A DNA stretch of 64,000 nucleotides from Sva-07 sp963715825 (GTDB taxonomy: Bacteria; Actinomycetota; Acidimicrobiia; Acidimicrobiales; Ilumatobacteraceae), in the NCBI GenBank assembly GCA_963715825.1, contig CAVQSI010000007.1, positions 62,001-126,000 of the forward strand, read 5' to 3'. A model generated the notes under the pieces. It was not told the DNA's origin and searched no databases. It saw only the letters and a list, made by a program, of their open reading frames with translations. Positions 18,981-26,795 of the stretch are shown piece after piece. Within the stretch, counting starts at the first letter, position 1; every line of letters starts with the position of its first letter. A program made the translations under genes and the position numbers.

Positions 18981-19439
18981 GTGAAGCTGTATCTGGCCGG
19001 ACCGATGTTCACCCCCGCCGAGCGCGCCTACATCGACGCCCTCGCCGGTCGGCTCGAGGCAGCAGGGCACGAGTGTTTCGTCCCGCACCGCCAGCAGTTC
19101 GCTCCGCTCGACGCTGCAACCGTCTTCGCCGTCGACGGTGCCGGCCTACGAGGAGCGGAAGTGGTCGTCGCCTGGCTCGACGGGCCGATGGTCGACGACG
19201 GCACGGCGTGCGAGATCGGCATCTTCACCGAACTCGTGCGCAACAATCCCGAACGCCATCTCGGCATCATCGGTCTCGCCACCGACTGGCGGATCTGGCG
19301 CAGCCGCGACGCGGGTGCTGCCGGAAGCGGCGTCAACTTCTTCGTCGGCGGAGCGATCGAGGCGCATGGAACGCTGGTGTGGAGCATCGACGACGTCGAG
19401 GCCACACTGAGCGGCTGGAGCGATCGATCGACAGGGTGA
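18981..19439 (+). CDS. Nucleoside 2-deoxyribosyltransferase-like protein
   Basis: The 152-residue protein opens with KLYLAGPMFTPAERAYIDAL, the nucleotide-binding loop of this family, and has WLDGPMVDDGTACEIGIFTEL with the catalytic acidic residues. Members move deoxyribose between bases, or hydrolyse nucleoside monophosphates; relatives also occur as nucleotide-sensing enzymes in defence systems, but nothing of that kind is next to it. GTG at 18981 follows a CACGAT hexamer by 6 bases. It diverges from the mutase gene. Confidence 0.8.
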   Translation: MKLYLAGPMFTPAERAYIDALAGRLEAAGHECFVPHRQQFAPLDAATVFAVDGAGLRGAEVVVAWLDGPMVDDGTACEIGIFTELVRNNPERHLGIIGLATDWRIWRSRDAGAAGSGVNFFVGGAIEAHGTLVWSIDDVEATLSGWSDRSTG

Positions 19440-19497
19440 GCCACGCGCGGTACGGTCGAGCGGACACCCCTGAGCGCACCCGATGTGAGGAGTTCCC

Positions 19498-19677
19498 ATG
19501 GCATGGTTCGCACGATTCAGACGGAGGCTGAAGAACTACACGTCCGACGGCGACTACGCCGGCAGCCACGGTGGCGGGGGCGGCAGCGACGAGCGCGACA
19601 CCCGCAACGCCAACGCTCAGGGTGAAGCGCACGCGTATCGCCCGGACCGCCAGGGCGGCGGCGACTGGAGCGGCTGA
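19498..19677 (+). CDS. Small glycine-rich protein, 59 residues, unknown
   Basis: The reading frame MAWFARFRRRLKNYTSDGDY continues through a glycine stretch (GSHGGGGGSDERDTRN) to DWSG and a TGA. It has a good ribosome binding site (GAGGAG, five bases before the ATG) and a TACGGT element at 19451-19456. Basic and aromatic residues at the start with a polar glycine-rich tail suggest a peripheral or nucleic-acid-associated peptide. I do not recognise a family. Confidence 0.55.
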   Translation: MAWFARFRRRLKNYTSDGDYAGSHGGGGGSDERDTRNANAQGEAHAYRPDRQGGGDWSG

Positions 19678-19687
19678 ACCAACGTGC

Positions 19688-20080
19688 TCAGGCCGCGGCG
19701 ACGACGGCGATCTCCATGCGCCACTCGGGCCGCGCCAGCGCCGGAACGGTGACCAGCGTCGACGCCGCCCGGTGACCGCCGAGTGCGACGTCACGGGCGG
19801 CCATCACCGTCGCCAGGTCGGGCTGCTCGTTCGGGCCGACCACGACGTACGTCGTCACCGACACGATGTTCGACGGACCCATGTCGGCGTCGCGCAGCAT
19901 CGCCGTGATGTTGGTCCACACCTGTGCTGCCTGATCGGCAAGTGCGTCGGGCGTCGATCCGTCAGGCGCGACGGGCACCACGCCCGAGGTGTGCAACCAG
20001 CGAGACGCTCCCTCGGTGAGCACGGCGTGGGCATAGTTCGCCGCCGGTGCAGCGATGTCGGCGGGGCGGATCTCGGCCAT
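19688..20080 (-). CDS. RidA/YjgF-family protein
   Basis: A 130-residue RidA-like protein; the family hydrolyses reactive enamine/imine intermediates or acts on related substrates as a trimer. WLHTSGVVPVAPDGSTPDAL, DQAAQVWTNITAMLRDADM and the closing RPEWRMEIAVVAA fit the fold. The arginine near the C-terminus usually required for deaminase activity (family pattern RVEIE) appears as RMEIA, so the classic activity is plausible but not assured. A TACGAT hexamer ends 6 bases before the ATG. Confidence 0.85.
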   Translation of the reverse strand: MAEIRPADIAAPAANYAHAVLTEGASRWLHTSGVVPVAPDGSTPDALADQAAQVWTNITAMLRDADMGPSNIVSVTTYVVVGPNEQPDLATVMAARDVALGGHRAASTLVTVPALARPEWRMEIAVVAAA

Positions 20081-20133
20081 GGCGGCATCGTACGGCCCGA
20101 GACAGCACCGCCCGGCGAGAGTACGGTGGGCCC

Positions 20134-20970
20134 ATGGCCATCACCGAAGACGCACTCACCGCTGCCGCCGCCACGCCCGGAACCATCGACGGCGTCGAGC
20201 TGACCCCGAAGACCGTCGGGCTCGACGGCATCCCCACCTTCGACAACGTCGAAGACGAGCGCCACTACCGCAAGACCCACCTCGCCGGTGCGCTGCGCAT
20301 CTTCGGCAAGTTCGGCTTCGGCGAAGGCGTCGCCGGCCACATCACCGTGCGCGACCCCGAGTACCCCGACTGCTTCTGGGTGAACCCGTTCGGGATGAGC
20401 TTCCGCCACATCAAGCAGAGCGACCTCATCCTCGTCAACCACGACGGCGACGTCGTCTACGGCACCAAGCCGGTCAACCGCGCCGCGTTCGTCATCCATG
20501 CCGCCGTGCACGCCGCACGTCCCGATGTGGTCGCCGCAGCACACGCCCACTCGCCGTACGGCAAGTCGTTCAGCTCGCTCGGCATCCCACTGGCGCCGCT
20601 CACGCAGGACGCGTGCATCTTCTACAACGACCACCACGTGATCTCCGAGCAGGGCGGCGCCGTCGTGTTCGACATCGAAGCCGGCAAGGAACTGGCGTCG
20701 AAGTTCCCCGACGGCAAGGCCGCGATCCACCAGAACCACGGACTGTTCACCGTCGGCGAAACCGTCGACGAGGCCGCCTTCTGGTTCATCTCGATGGAAC
20801 GCTCGTGCCAGGCACAGCTGATGGCCATGGCCGCCGGCAACCCGATCGAGATCCGCGACGAGTACGCGACCTACACGCAGCAGAACACCGGCTTCCACGC
20901 AGCCGGCTGGTTCAGCTTCCAGCCGCTGTGGGACGAGATCGCCATGAGCGATCCCGAACTCTTTGACTGA
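20134..20970 (+). CDS. Class II aldolase/adducin family protein
   Basis: A 278-residue protein with one aldolase II domain. Zinc-binding histidines appear in AAHAHSPYGKSF and NHGLFTVGE, and GEGVAGHITVRDPEYPDCFW is the family's substrate-side loop. The extended N-terminus and C-terminal AAGWFSFQPLWDEI place it with the larger actinobacterial and proteobacterial group whose members cleave or epimerise sugar phosphates or act as hydroxy-acid decarboxylases. TACGGT ends 6 bases before the ATG at 20134. The next gene starts inside its last codons. Confidence 0.88.
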   Translation: MAITEDALTAAAATPGTIDGVELTPKTVGLDGIPTFDNVEDERHYRKTHLAGALRIFGKFGFGEGVAGHITVRDPEYPDCFWVNPFGMSFRHIKQSDLILVNHDGDVVYGTKPVNRAAFVIHAAVHAARPDVVAAAHAHSPYGKSFSSLGIPLAPLTQDACIFYNDHHVISEQGGAVVFDIEAGKELASKFPDGKAAIHQNHGLFTVGETVDEAAFWFISMERSCQAQLMAMAAGNPIEIRDEYATYTQQNTGFHAAGWFSFQPLWDEIAMSDPELFD

Positions 20971-21874
20971 ACCGCAACCGTCAGGGCGATCCGGCCCACT
21001 GACCAACTGGCTGAACACCGCGCAGCCCGAGGCGCTCTTCGTCCTCTCCGCGGTCGCGCAGTACGTCGGCGCGGTCATCGCTGTCGGCCTGTTCGACCAG
21101 GTCGATCCGCGAACCGTCGCCTGGTTCCGGGTGATCGGCGCCGCGCTCGCTGTGGTCGCGGTGTCGCGGCCATGGCGACAGCGCTGGTCGCGTTCGGACC
21201 TGCTGGCGGCCGCCGCGTTCGGCATCGCCACGGCCCTGATGAACCTGTTCTTCTACTTGGCGATCGACCGCATCGACCTCGGCAAGGCCGTGACGATCGA
21301 ATTCATCGGACCGATCGCCGTCGCCGCCATCGCCACCAGATCGGCCCGCAACGCCGTGGCCCTCCTCTTCGCGGTCGCCGGCGTGGTCGTGCTCGGCGGC
21401 GGCGAGATCGAGGGCAACGCCGTCGGCCTGCTCTTCATCTTCCTGGCGTCGGCGATGTGGGCCGTCTACATCGTGATCGGGTCACGTGTCGCCCGCCTCG
21501 ACCGAGGCGTCGCCGGCCTCGGCATCGGGCTCGCCATCGGTGCACTTGCGATCGCACCGGTGGGAGCACCTGGCAGCATCGACGTGTGGACCTCGCCGAG
21601 CCTGCTGGCGCTGTGTCTGCTGGTCGGAGTGTTCTCGAATGCGATCGGCTACGGCATCGACCAGTTCACGATGCGGCGCATTCCGATCCGCCGGTTCTCG
21701 CTGCTGCTCGCGCTGCTGCCGGTGACCGCTGCGTTCATCGGCTGGCTGGTGCTCGACCAGCAGCCGTCGACCCTCGAGATGGCCGGCATCGCGCTCGTGC
21801 TGGTCGGCGTGGTCGTGCAGGAACGCGACGAGCTCGCCCCGCTCGAAGCCGAAGTGCTCACCGAACCCAGCTGA
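20963..21874 (+). CDS. EamA-family exporter, RhtA-like
   Basis: A 303-residue ten-helix transporter with two EamA repeats, close in pattern to the threonine/homoserine exporter RhtA (VAQYVGAVIAVGLFDQVDP, YLAIDRIDLGKAVTIEFIGP, QFTMRRIPIRRFSLLLALLPV). The start appears to be TTG at 20963, overlapping the aldolase stop by 8 bases, so translation should be coupled. Export of an amino acid or similar small metabolite is likely but the substrate is not fixed by sequence. Confidence 0.83.
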   Translation: MTEPQPSGRSGPLTNWLNTAQPEALFVLSAVAQYVGAVIAVGLFDQVDPRTVAWFRVIGAALAVVAVSRPWRQRWSRSDLLAAAAFGIATALMNLFFYLAIDRIDLGKAVTIEFIGPIAVAAIATRSARNAVALLFAVAGVVVLGGGEIEGNAVGLLFIFLASAMWAVYIVIGSRVARLDRGVAGLGIGLAIGALAIAPVGAPGSIDVWTSPSLLALCLLVGVFSNAIGYGIDQFTMRRIPIRRFSLLLALLPVTAAFIGWLVLDQQPSTLEMAGIALVLVGVVVQERDELAPLEAEVLTEPS

Positions 21875-21933
21875 ACCGGACGGCTGGTTACGCCGGTGCC
21901 GGGCACCGCACAACCGGGTGTCAAACTCGCCGG

Positions 21934-23778
21934 ATGAGCGACACCGGCTTTCCGTTCGACGACACACAGGACTTCGACGACACCGAGCGGGGGTTCATCG
22001 CGAAGGCGACGACCCGCGAGATCACCGCCGCCGACGGACGGGTCGTCTGGGATCTCGACGCCTACCGATTCCTCGACGAACCTGCCGGCGACACCGCCCA
22101 CCCGAGCCTGTGGCGCCAGGGACAGCTCCTGATCCGCGACGGCCTGTTCGAGGTGGTGCCCGGCATCTACCAGCTGCGCGGCTTCGACTTGTCGGTGATG
22201 AGCGTGATCGAAGGTGACACCGGTGTGATCGTGATCGATCCGCTGATCAGCAAGGAGACCGCCGCAGCGGCGTGGGCGCTCTACCAGGAGCACCACGGCC
22301 CGCGCACGGTGGTGGCGATGATCTACACCCACTCGCACATCGACCACTTCGGTGGCGTCAAGGGCGTGATCGACGAGGCCGACGTCGACGCCGGGCGGAT
22401 CTCGGTCATCGCTCCGGAGGGCTTCATGGAGGAGGCGGTCGCCGAGAACGTGTTCGTCGGCACGGCGATGGGACGTCGGTCGGACTTCATGTACGGCGCG
22501 GCACTGCCGAAGGGCCCGGACGGCCAGATCGGCTGCGGTCTCGGCCAGACGACCTCCACCGGCGAGCCGACGCTGATCCCGCCGACGATCGACATCACCC
22601 ACACCGGCCAGGAGTTGACGATCGACGGCGTGCGCATCGTGTTCCAGGTGACGCCGGGGACCGAGGCGCCTGCGGAGATGAACTTCTACTTCCCCGACCA
22701 CAAGGCGTTGTGCACCGCGGAGAACACGTCGCACACGCTGCACAACATCGTCACGCTGCGCGGTGCGCAGGTGCGCGACGCCCGGCGTTGGGCTGCCTAC
22801 CTCACCGAGACGATCGACCTGTGGGGCGACGACCTCGACGTCGTGTTCGCCTCGCACCACTGGCCCACGTGGGGCCGCGAGCGAGCGGTCGAGTTCCTGG
22901 CGATGCAGCGCGACATGTACGCCTACCTGCACGACCAGACGCTGCGGCTGATGAACCTCGGCTACGTCGGCGCCGAGATCGCCGAGATGCTCGAGATGCC
23001 GCCCGCGCTCGCCGAGCAGTGGCACACGCACGGCTACTACGGCTCGGTCAGCCACAACGTGAAGGCGGTCTACCAGCGCTACCTCGGCTGGTACGACGGC
23101 AACCCGGCGCACCTGTGGCCGCATCCGCCAGTGGCCGCGGCCGAGCGGTACGTCGCCGCGATGGGTGGCGCCGACGCTGCGGTGGCCCATGCCCGGGCGG
23201 CGTTCGACGAGGGCGACCTGCGGTGGGCCGTCGAGGTGTTGAACCACGTGCTCTTCGCCGACGAACACCACGCCGACGCTCGGGCCCTGCAGGCCGACGC
23301 GTTCGAGCGGATCGCGTTCGGCGCCGAGAACGGGACGTGGCGCAACGTGTTCCTCGTCGGAGCCAAGGAGCTGCGCGATGGCGAGGTGGCCACCGCCGCC
23401 GGCCGGGGCGCGCCGGACCTGCTCGGCGCGCTGTCGGTCGAGCAGATCCTGTCGAGCGTGGCGATCCGCATCGACGGCCCGAGGGCGTGGGACCTCCACG
23501 TGGTGCTGTCGTTCGTGATCACCGACCTCGACGAGACCTACGTGTTCGAGCTCCGCAACGGCGTCGCCAACCATCGTCGGACATCAGCCCCCGCCGAGGG
23601 GAGTACGACGCTCTCGCTGGCGCGCCGGTCGCTGATCGAGTTGTTCACGGGTCGCCTCGACTTCGGTGAAGCACTCGGTGATGGTCGGATCACGCTCGAC
23701 GGCGACCCGACCGCACTCGGCACGCTCGTGTCGGTGATCGCCAAGACCGAACGGAACTTCCCGATCGTCACGCCCTGA
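21934..23778 (+). CDS. Alkyl/aryl-sulfatase of the SdsA1 type
   Basis: A 614-residue metallo-beta-lactamase-fold sulfatase. The zinc motif is THSHIDHFGG; DHKALCTAENTSHTLHN and SHHWPTWGRERAVEFL are signatures of the SdsA family, followed by the dimerisation region (YYGSVSHNVKAVYQRYLGWYDG across two segments) and the C-terminal SCP2-like domain that recruits hydrophobic substrates. Such enzymes release sulfate from alkyl sulfates. I see no signal peptide, whereas some family members are exported, so cytoplasmic use is likely. CAAACT ends 6 bases before the ATG. Confidence 0.92.
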   Translation: MSDTGFPFDDTQDFDDTERGFIAKATTREITAADGRVVWDLDAYRFLDEPAGDTAHPSLWRQGQLLIRDGLFEVVPGIYQLRGFDLSVMSVIEGDTGVIVIDPLISKETAAAAWALYQEHHGPRTVVAMIYTHSHIDHFGGVKGVIDEADVDAGRISVIAPEGFMEEAVAENVFVGTAMGRRSDFMYGAALPKGPDGQIGCGLGQTTSTGEPTLIPPTIDITHTGQELTIDGVRIVFQVTPGTEAPAEMNFYFPDHKALCTAENTSHTLHNIVTLRGAQVRDARRWAAYLTETIDLWGDDLDVVFASHHWPTWGRERAVEFLAMQRDMYAYLHDQTLRLMNLGYVGAEIAEMLEMPPALAEQWHTHGYYGSVSHNVKAVYQRYLGWYDGNPAHLWPHPPVAAAERYVAAMGGADAAVAHARAAFDEGDLRWAVEVLNHVLFADEHHADARALQADAFERIAFGAENGTWRNVFLVGAKELRDGEVATAAGRGAPDLLGALSVEQILSSVAIRIDGPRAWDLHVVLSFVITDLDETYVFELRNGVANHRRTSAPAEGSTTLSLARRSLIELFTGRLDFGEALGDGRITLDGDPTALGTLVSVIAKTERNFPIVTP

Positions 23779-23781
23779 GCG

Positions 23782-24945
23782 TCAGTGGGAGAGGCCGGGG
23801 GCGCAGAGGCCGTCGAGTTCCTTGATCTCGATCCGGTCGCGGTTCGCGTAGGTGACCTCGTTGGCGGGGTCCGGCTTCAGGTTGAAGACGCGGAACTCCA
23901 TGTCGTTGGTGTCGACGGTGAGGATCCGCCCGATCAACGGCTCGCCGAGGCCGAGGATGACCTTGATCGTCTCGAGCGCCTGGATCGAGCCGATGATGCC
24001 GGGCAGCACGCCGAGCACGCCGGCCTCGGCGCAGCTCGGGGCGAGCTCGGCGGGCGGGGGCTGCGGCACCATGTCGCGATACGTCGGCCCCTGCGTCGGG
24101 TGGAACACGCTGACCATGCCCTCGAAGCGGAAGATCGATCCGTGCACCACCGGGATGCCCAGCTTGACGCTGGCGTCGTTGAGGAGATACCGGCTCGGGA
24201 AGTTGTCGGCGCCATCGACGATCACGTCGTAGCCGGAGATGATGTCGATGATGTTCGACGCGTCGAGGCGCGTGTCGTAGGTGACGACGTCGACGTCGGG
24301 GTTGAGCATCGTGAGGGTCTTCTTCGCGGAGTCGACCTTGCGGTCGCCGATGCGGTCGATGTTGTGCAGGATCTGACGCTGCAGGTTCGACGAGTCGACC
24401 TCGTCCATGTCGACGATGCCGATCGTGCCCACGCCTGCCGCGGCCAGGTACAGCGCGGCGGGCGATCCGAGACCGCCGGCGCCGAGCATCAGCACCTTGG
24501 ACTCGAGCAGCTTGACCTGGCCCTCGACCCCCACCTCGGGCAGCAGCAGGTGACGCTTGTAGCGGTTGTTCTGCTCCGGGGTCAGCGACGCCGGCTGCTT
24601 CCAGGGTCGCCCCTCGTCCTTCCACCGCCCGAATCCACCGGCCATCGACTCGACGTCGGTGTAGCCGAGCTCGGCGAGCGTCTTGGCGGCGAACGCCGAA
24701 CGCACACCGCCGGCGCAGTAGACGACGATCGGCGCCGACTTGTCGGCGATGCGGTTCTCGATCTGCGCCTCGAGGTGGCCACGGGGAATGTGGATCGCGC
24801 CGGGAAGCGCGCCCTCCTCGTACTCGTCGGGCTCGCGGACATCGAGCACGAGCGCACCGGACTCGATCTGCGCCGCGGCGCCTTCGGGATCGATCTCGCG
24901 GATCTCGGACTTCGCCGCAGCGAGCAGGTCTCGGAACGTTGCCAT
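23782..24945 (-). CDS. moeZ: MoeZ/MoeB-like sulfurtransferase-adenylyltransferase, rhodanese domain first
   Basis: The 387-residue protein combines a rhodanese domain (residues about 10-110, active loop VVYCAGGVRS) with a ThiF/MoeB E1-like domain (GAGGLGSPAALYLAAAGVG, DGADNFPSRYLLND, PSCAEAGVLGVLPG). In MoeZ these domains are in the opposite order. The enzyme would adenylate and thiocarboxylate small sulfur carriers such as MoaD, ThiS or CysO. The first zinc CxxC of MoeB is replaced (GPTYRDMVPQ), as in mycobacterial MoeZ. The cysteine codons in both domains are ordinary TGC. TAGGCT ends 7 bases before the ATG. Confidence 0.9.
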   Translation of the reverse strand: MATFRDLLAAAKSEIREIDPEGAAAQIESGALVLDVREPDEYEEGALPGAIHIPRGHLEAQIENRIADKSAPIVVYCAGGVRSAFAAKTLAELGYTDVESMAGGFGRWKDEGRPWKQPASLTPEQNNRYKRHLLLPEVGVEGQVKLLESKVLMLGAGGLGSPAALYLAAAGVGTIGIVDMDEVDSSNLQRQILHNIDRIGDRKVDSAKKTLTMLNPDVDVVTYDTRLDASNIIDIISGYDVIVDGADNFPSRYLLNDASVKLGIPVVHGSIFRFEGMVSVFHPTQGPTYRDMVPQPPPAELAPSCAEAGVLGVLPGIIGSIQALETIKVILGLGEPLIGRILTVDTNDMEFRVFNLKPDPANEVTYANRDRIEIKELDGLCAPGLSH

Positions 24946-24987
24946 GGCCGAAAGCCTACCGACTCGGTCAGGATTCGAAACCGGTCC

Positions 24988-26232
24988 TCACCGATGTGAT
25001 GGTCGGGGTGCCGCCGTTGCGGGCCGTGACGCTTCCTGACGATCGAGGAACCTCGTGAGTGGGGCCGGGAGCGCAGCTGGACGGTCACCCCAGTCGTAGA
25101 CCACGGCGGACTTGGCTGCGACGTCGTGCAGCGCGCGTCGGCGACGATCGATCAGTGCCATCAACGCTCCGATGCCGAACAGCAGGAAGCTGAACGGCAA
25201 CACGAGCGTGCGGATCGCCGCAGCGCCGGGACTGAGCGGCTGGCCATCGCCGCGGATCACCTTGATGCCGACGAGCGCCTGGGAGATCGTGCGTCCCGTG
25301 AGCGTCTGCGACAGCCAGAAGTAGACGAACCCGTAGAGCACGAGCAACGCGGGAGCAACCCACGTCCCGCTCGGATCGAGCGTCGCACCGAACAGCACGT
25401 CGGCGAGGTACACGATGCCGGCGAGCAGCAGTGTGAACGTCGACGAGATCAGGAACACGTCGAGCCCCAGCGCGCCGAGACGCGAGACGGGCCCCGCGTA
25501 GCGACCGCTCATGGTCGCATCGCCGTCGTCGAGTGCTTCGTGCCCGTCGGCCAGCGGGGGGCCTGCCGGCAACGAGGCGTAGTCCCGGCGCAGCAGCCGG
25601 TTGGTGGCGCGCATCGTGATCTCGTCGACCCCCACCACCTGCCGACGGAGGAGATCGGTGAACGTCCCCAGCACCCCCTTGGTGCTCTGCGCGACGATCG
25701 CGTCGATGTCGAGCGACGCCGCAATGGCATCGACATCGACCCGCGCCACCACCCGGTCCACGTCGATCCGGTCCGCGGCTGCATCGAGGTCGACACGGGC
25801 GACCGCTGCATCGAGGTCGACACGGGCGACCGCTGCATCGAGGTCGACACGGGCGACCGCTGCATCGAGGTCGACACGGGCGACCACGCGCTCCACGTCG
25901 ACCTGATCGACGATGGCATCGAGGTCGATCCGAGCCACGATGCGCTCGACGTCGACACGATCGACGATCGAGTCCACGTCGATCCGACCGATCAGCCGAT
26001 CGAGGTCGATTCGGTCGAGCACAGCGTCGAGATCCAACCGGTCGAGCAGCGCGTCGAGATCGATGCGATCGACCAGTGCGTTCACGTCGACACGGGCGAG
26101 GAGCGCGTTCACGTCGATGCGATCGACCAGACCATCCGGGTCGACCGCATCAGCGACCACCGGAACGACCGCTGAGGCGATCGCATCGAACGGGCGCTGC
26201 AAGACGCCCCGGCGCTGGCTGCGTTCGCCCAT
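24988..26232 (-). CDS. RDD-family membrane protein with 17 nonapeptide repeats
   Basis: The 414-residue protein has two parts. Residues 31-183 are seventeen uninterrupted nine-residue repeats with the pattern D-aliphatic-D/N/E-x-aliphatic-aliphatic-x-R-aliphatic (for example DLDALLDRL, DVDRVVARV). Residues about 240-385 form an RDD domain with hydrophobic helices (FLISSTFTLLLAGIVYLADVLFGA within two pieces, TGRTISQALVGIKVI). RDD proteins are multi-pass membrane proteins of poorly known function, some with transport roles. A TACGAT hexamer ends 6 bases before the ATG at 26232, matching the local promoter pattern. The repeat domain is probably cytoplasmic. Confidence 0.85.
   Translation of the reverse strand: MGERSQRRGVLQRPFDAIASAVVPVVADAVDPDGLVDRIDVNALLARVDVNALVDRIDLDALLDRLDLDAVLDRIDLDRLIGRIDVDSIVDRVDVERIVARIDLDAIVDQVDVERVVARVDLDAAVARVDLDAAVARVDLDAAVARVDLDAAADRIDVDRVVARVDVDAIAASLDIDAIVAQSTKGVLGTFTDLLRRQVVGVDEITMRATNRLLRRDYASLPAGPPLADGHEALDDGDATMSGRYAGPVSRLGALGLDVFLISSTFTLLLAGIVYLADVLFGATLDPSGTWVAPALLVLYGFVYFWLSQTLTGRTISQALVGIKVIRGDGQPLSPGAAAIRTLVLPFSFLLFGIGALMALIDRRRRALHDVAAKSAVVYDWGDRPAALPAPLTRFLDRQEASRPATAAPRPSHR
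25684..26142 (-). repeat. 27-bp tandem repeats encoding nonapeptides
   Basis: Seventeen consecutive 27-base units encode the nonapeptide repeats of the RDD protein. Between about 25780 and 25880 several units are almost identical at DNA level (GTCGACACGGGCGACCGC on the plus strand recurs), giving DLDAAVARV three times in a row. The outer units have diverged while keeping the Asp and Arg positions. This gradient suggests recent expansion in the middle of an older array, and copy number may vary between strains. Confidence 0.85.
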
Positions 26233-26461
26233 GAGCAGATCGTACCCATCGCCCTCGACGCGACCCGTGACGCTGTCGGTCGCCTGGGTCGCAGTGCCAT
26301 TCACGCTGTTCCACATCGCCGAGCAGCGCATCACCTCCGTCGGTTTCGTCGGAGTCGTCTTCGCCACCGTGCAATCGATCGGCGACGGGTCGGGCGAGAC
26401 GTTCGGCGGTGCGCTCCTGGCGAGCCGCACGACGGCGACGGCAATCAGGTCGACACGGTGA
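26231..26461 (+). CDS. Possible small hydrophobic protein, 76 residues (weak)
   Basis: Opposite the gap between the RDD gene and the lipoprotein gene an open frame encodes two hydrophobic stretches (VTLSVAWVAVPFTLFHIA and SVGFVGVVFATVQSIG). Third codon positions are strongly GC-rich, as in real genes here. Against it, the ATG overlaps the RDD start codon on the other strand, there is no ribosome binding site or -10 hexamer, and the 3' end overlaps the lipoprotein stop. I list it only because no minus-strand gene explains the base composition. Confidence 0.2.
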   Translation: MSRSYPSPSTRPVTLSVAWVAVPFTLFHIAEQRITSVGFVGVVFATVQSIGDGSGETFGGALLASRTTATAIRSTR

Positions 26462-26795
26462 TGTCGCCGACGATCGGCTCGCCCTGCTCGTCGGTCGCCG
26501 TGACGGTGAACGTGAACTCGGTGTCGGCGAACAGCGCCATCACGCCCACCATGCCGTTCGGGTCGAGCACACCGTCGGCTTCCGCCACCAGCACGACCGG
26601 GCCGACCTGGTCGTTCTCCATCCGCACCTCGGAGCCCGGCTCCAGCCCATTGCCGCTGAACGTGATGGTGCCGTCTCCGCCGTCAGCGCACACCTCACCA
26701 GCGGCACTCGACACGCACACCGCGTCGCTGCCCGAGCCGCAGCCGGACACGACGACCAGCGTCACCGCCCCGAGCACGGCGGACCACCACCTCAT
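26445..26795 (-). CDS. Small lipoprotein, 116 residues, unknown function
   Basis: The N-terminus is a lipoprotein signal (MRWWSAVLGAVTLVVVSGC) with the lipobox cysteine followed by GSGSDAVC. The mature part is a small beta-rich domain with phrases such as GDGTITFSGNGLEPGSEVRM and FTFTVTATDEQGEPIVGD, typical of immunoglobulin-like extracellular modules. Its ATG overlaps the sirtuin stop as ATGA, so it is translated as the second gene of that transcript. No family name can be given. Confidence 0.75.
   Translation of the reverse strand: MRWWSAVLGAVTLVVVSGCGSGSDAVCVSSAAGEVCADGGDGTITFSGNGLEPGSEVRMENDQVGPVVLVAEADGVLDPNGMVGVMALFADTEFTFTVTATDEQGEPIVGDITVST

Noticed and set aside
18981..19439. Anti-phage defence role for the nucleoside deoxyribosyltransferase-like protein
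   Set aside because: Some relatives act in defence systems, but neighbours are a mutase, a small unknown protein and RidA; no effector or sensor gene is present.
23782..24945. Possible selenocysteine in the MoeB-like protein
   Set aside because: I recall Sec-containing MoeB homologues from metagenomes, but here the relevant codons are ordinary TGC (CAGG and SCAEAG) and the frame has no TGA.
25684..26142. Calcium-binding RTX nonapeptides
   Set aside because: RTX units need the GGxGxDxUx glycine pattern. These units have no glycine at those positions and carry a conserved Arg.
25684..26142. CRISPR array
   Set aside because: The repeats are 27-base units without unique spacers, in frame within a conserved membrane-protein gene.
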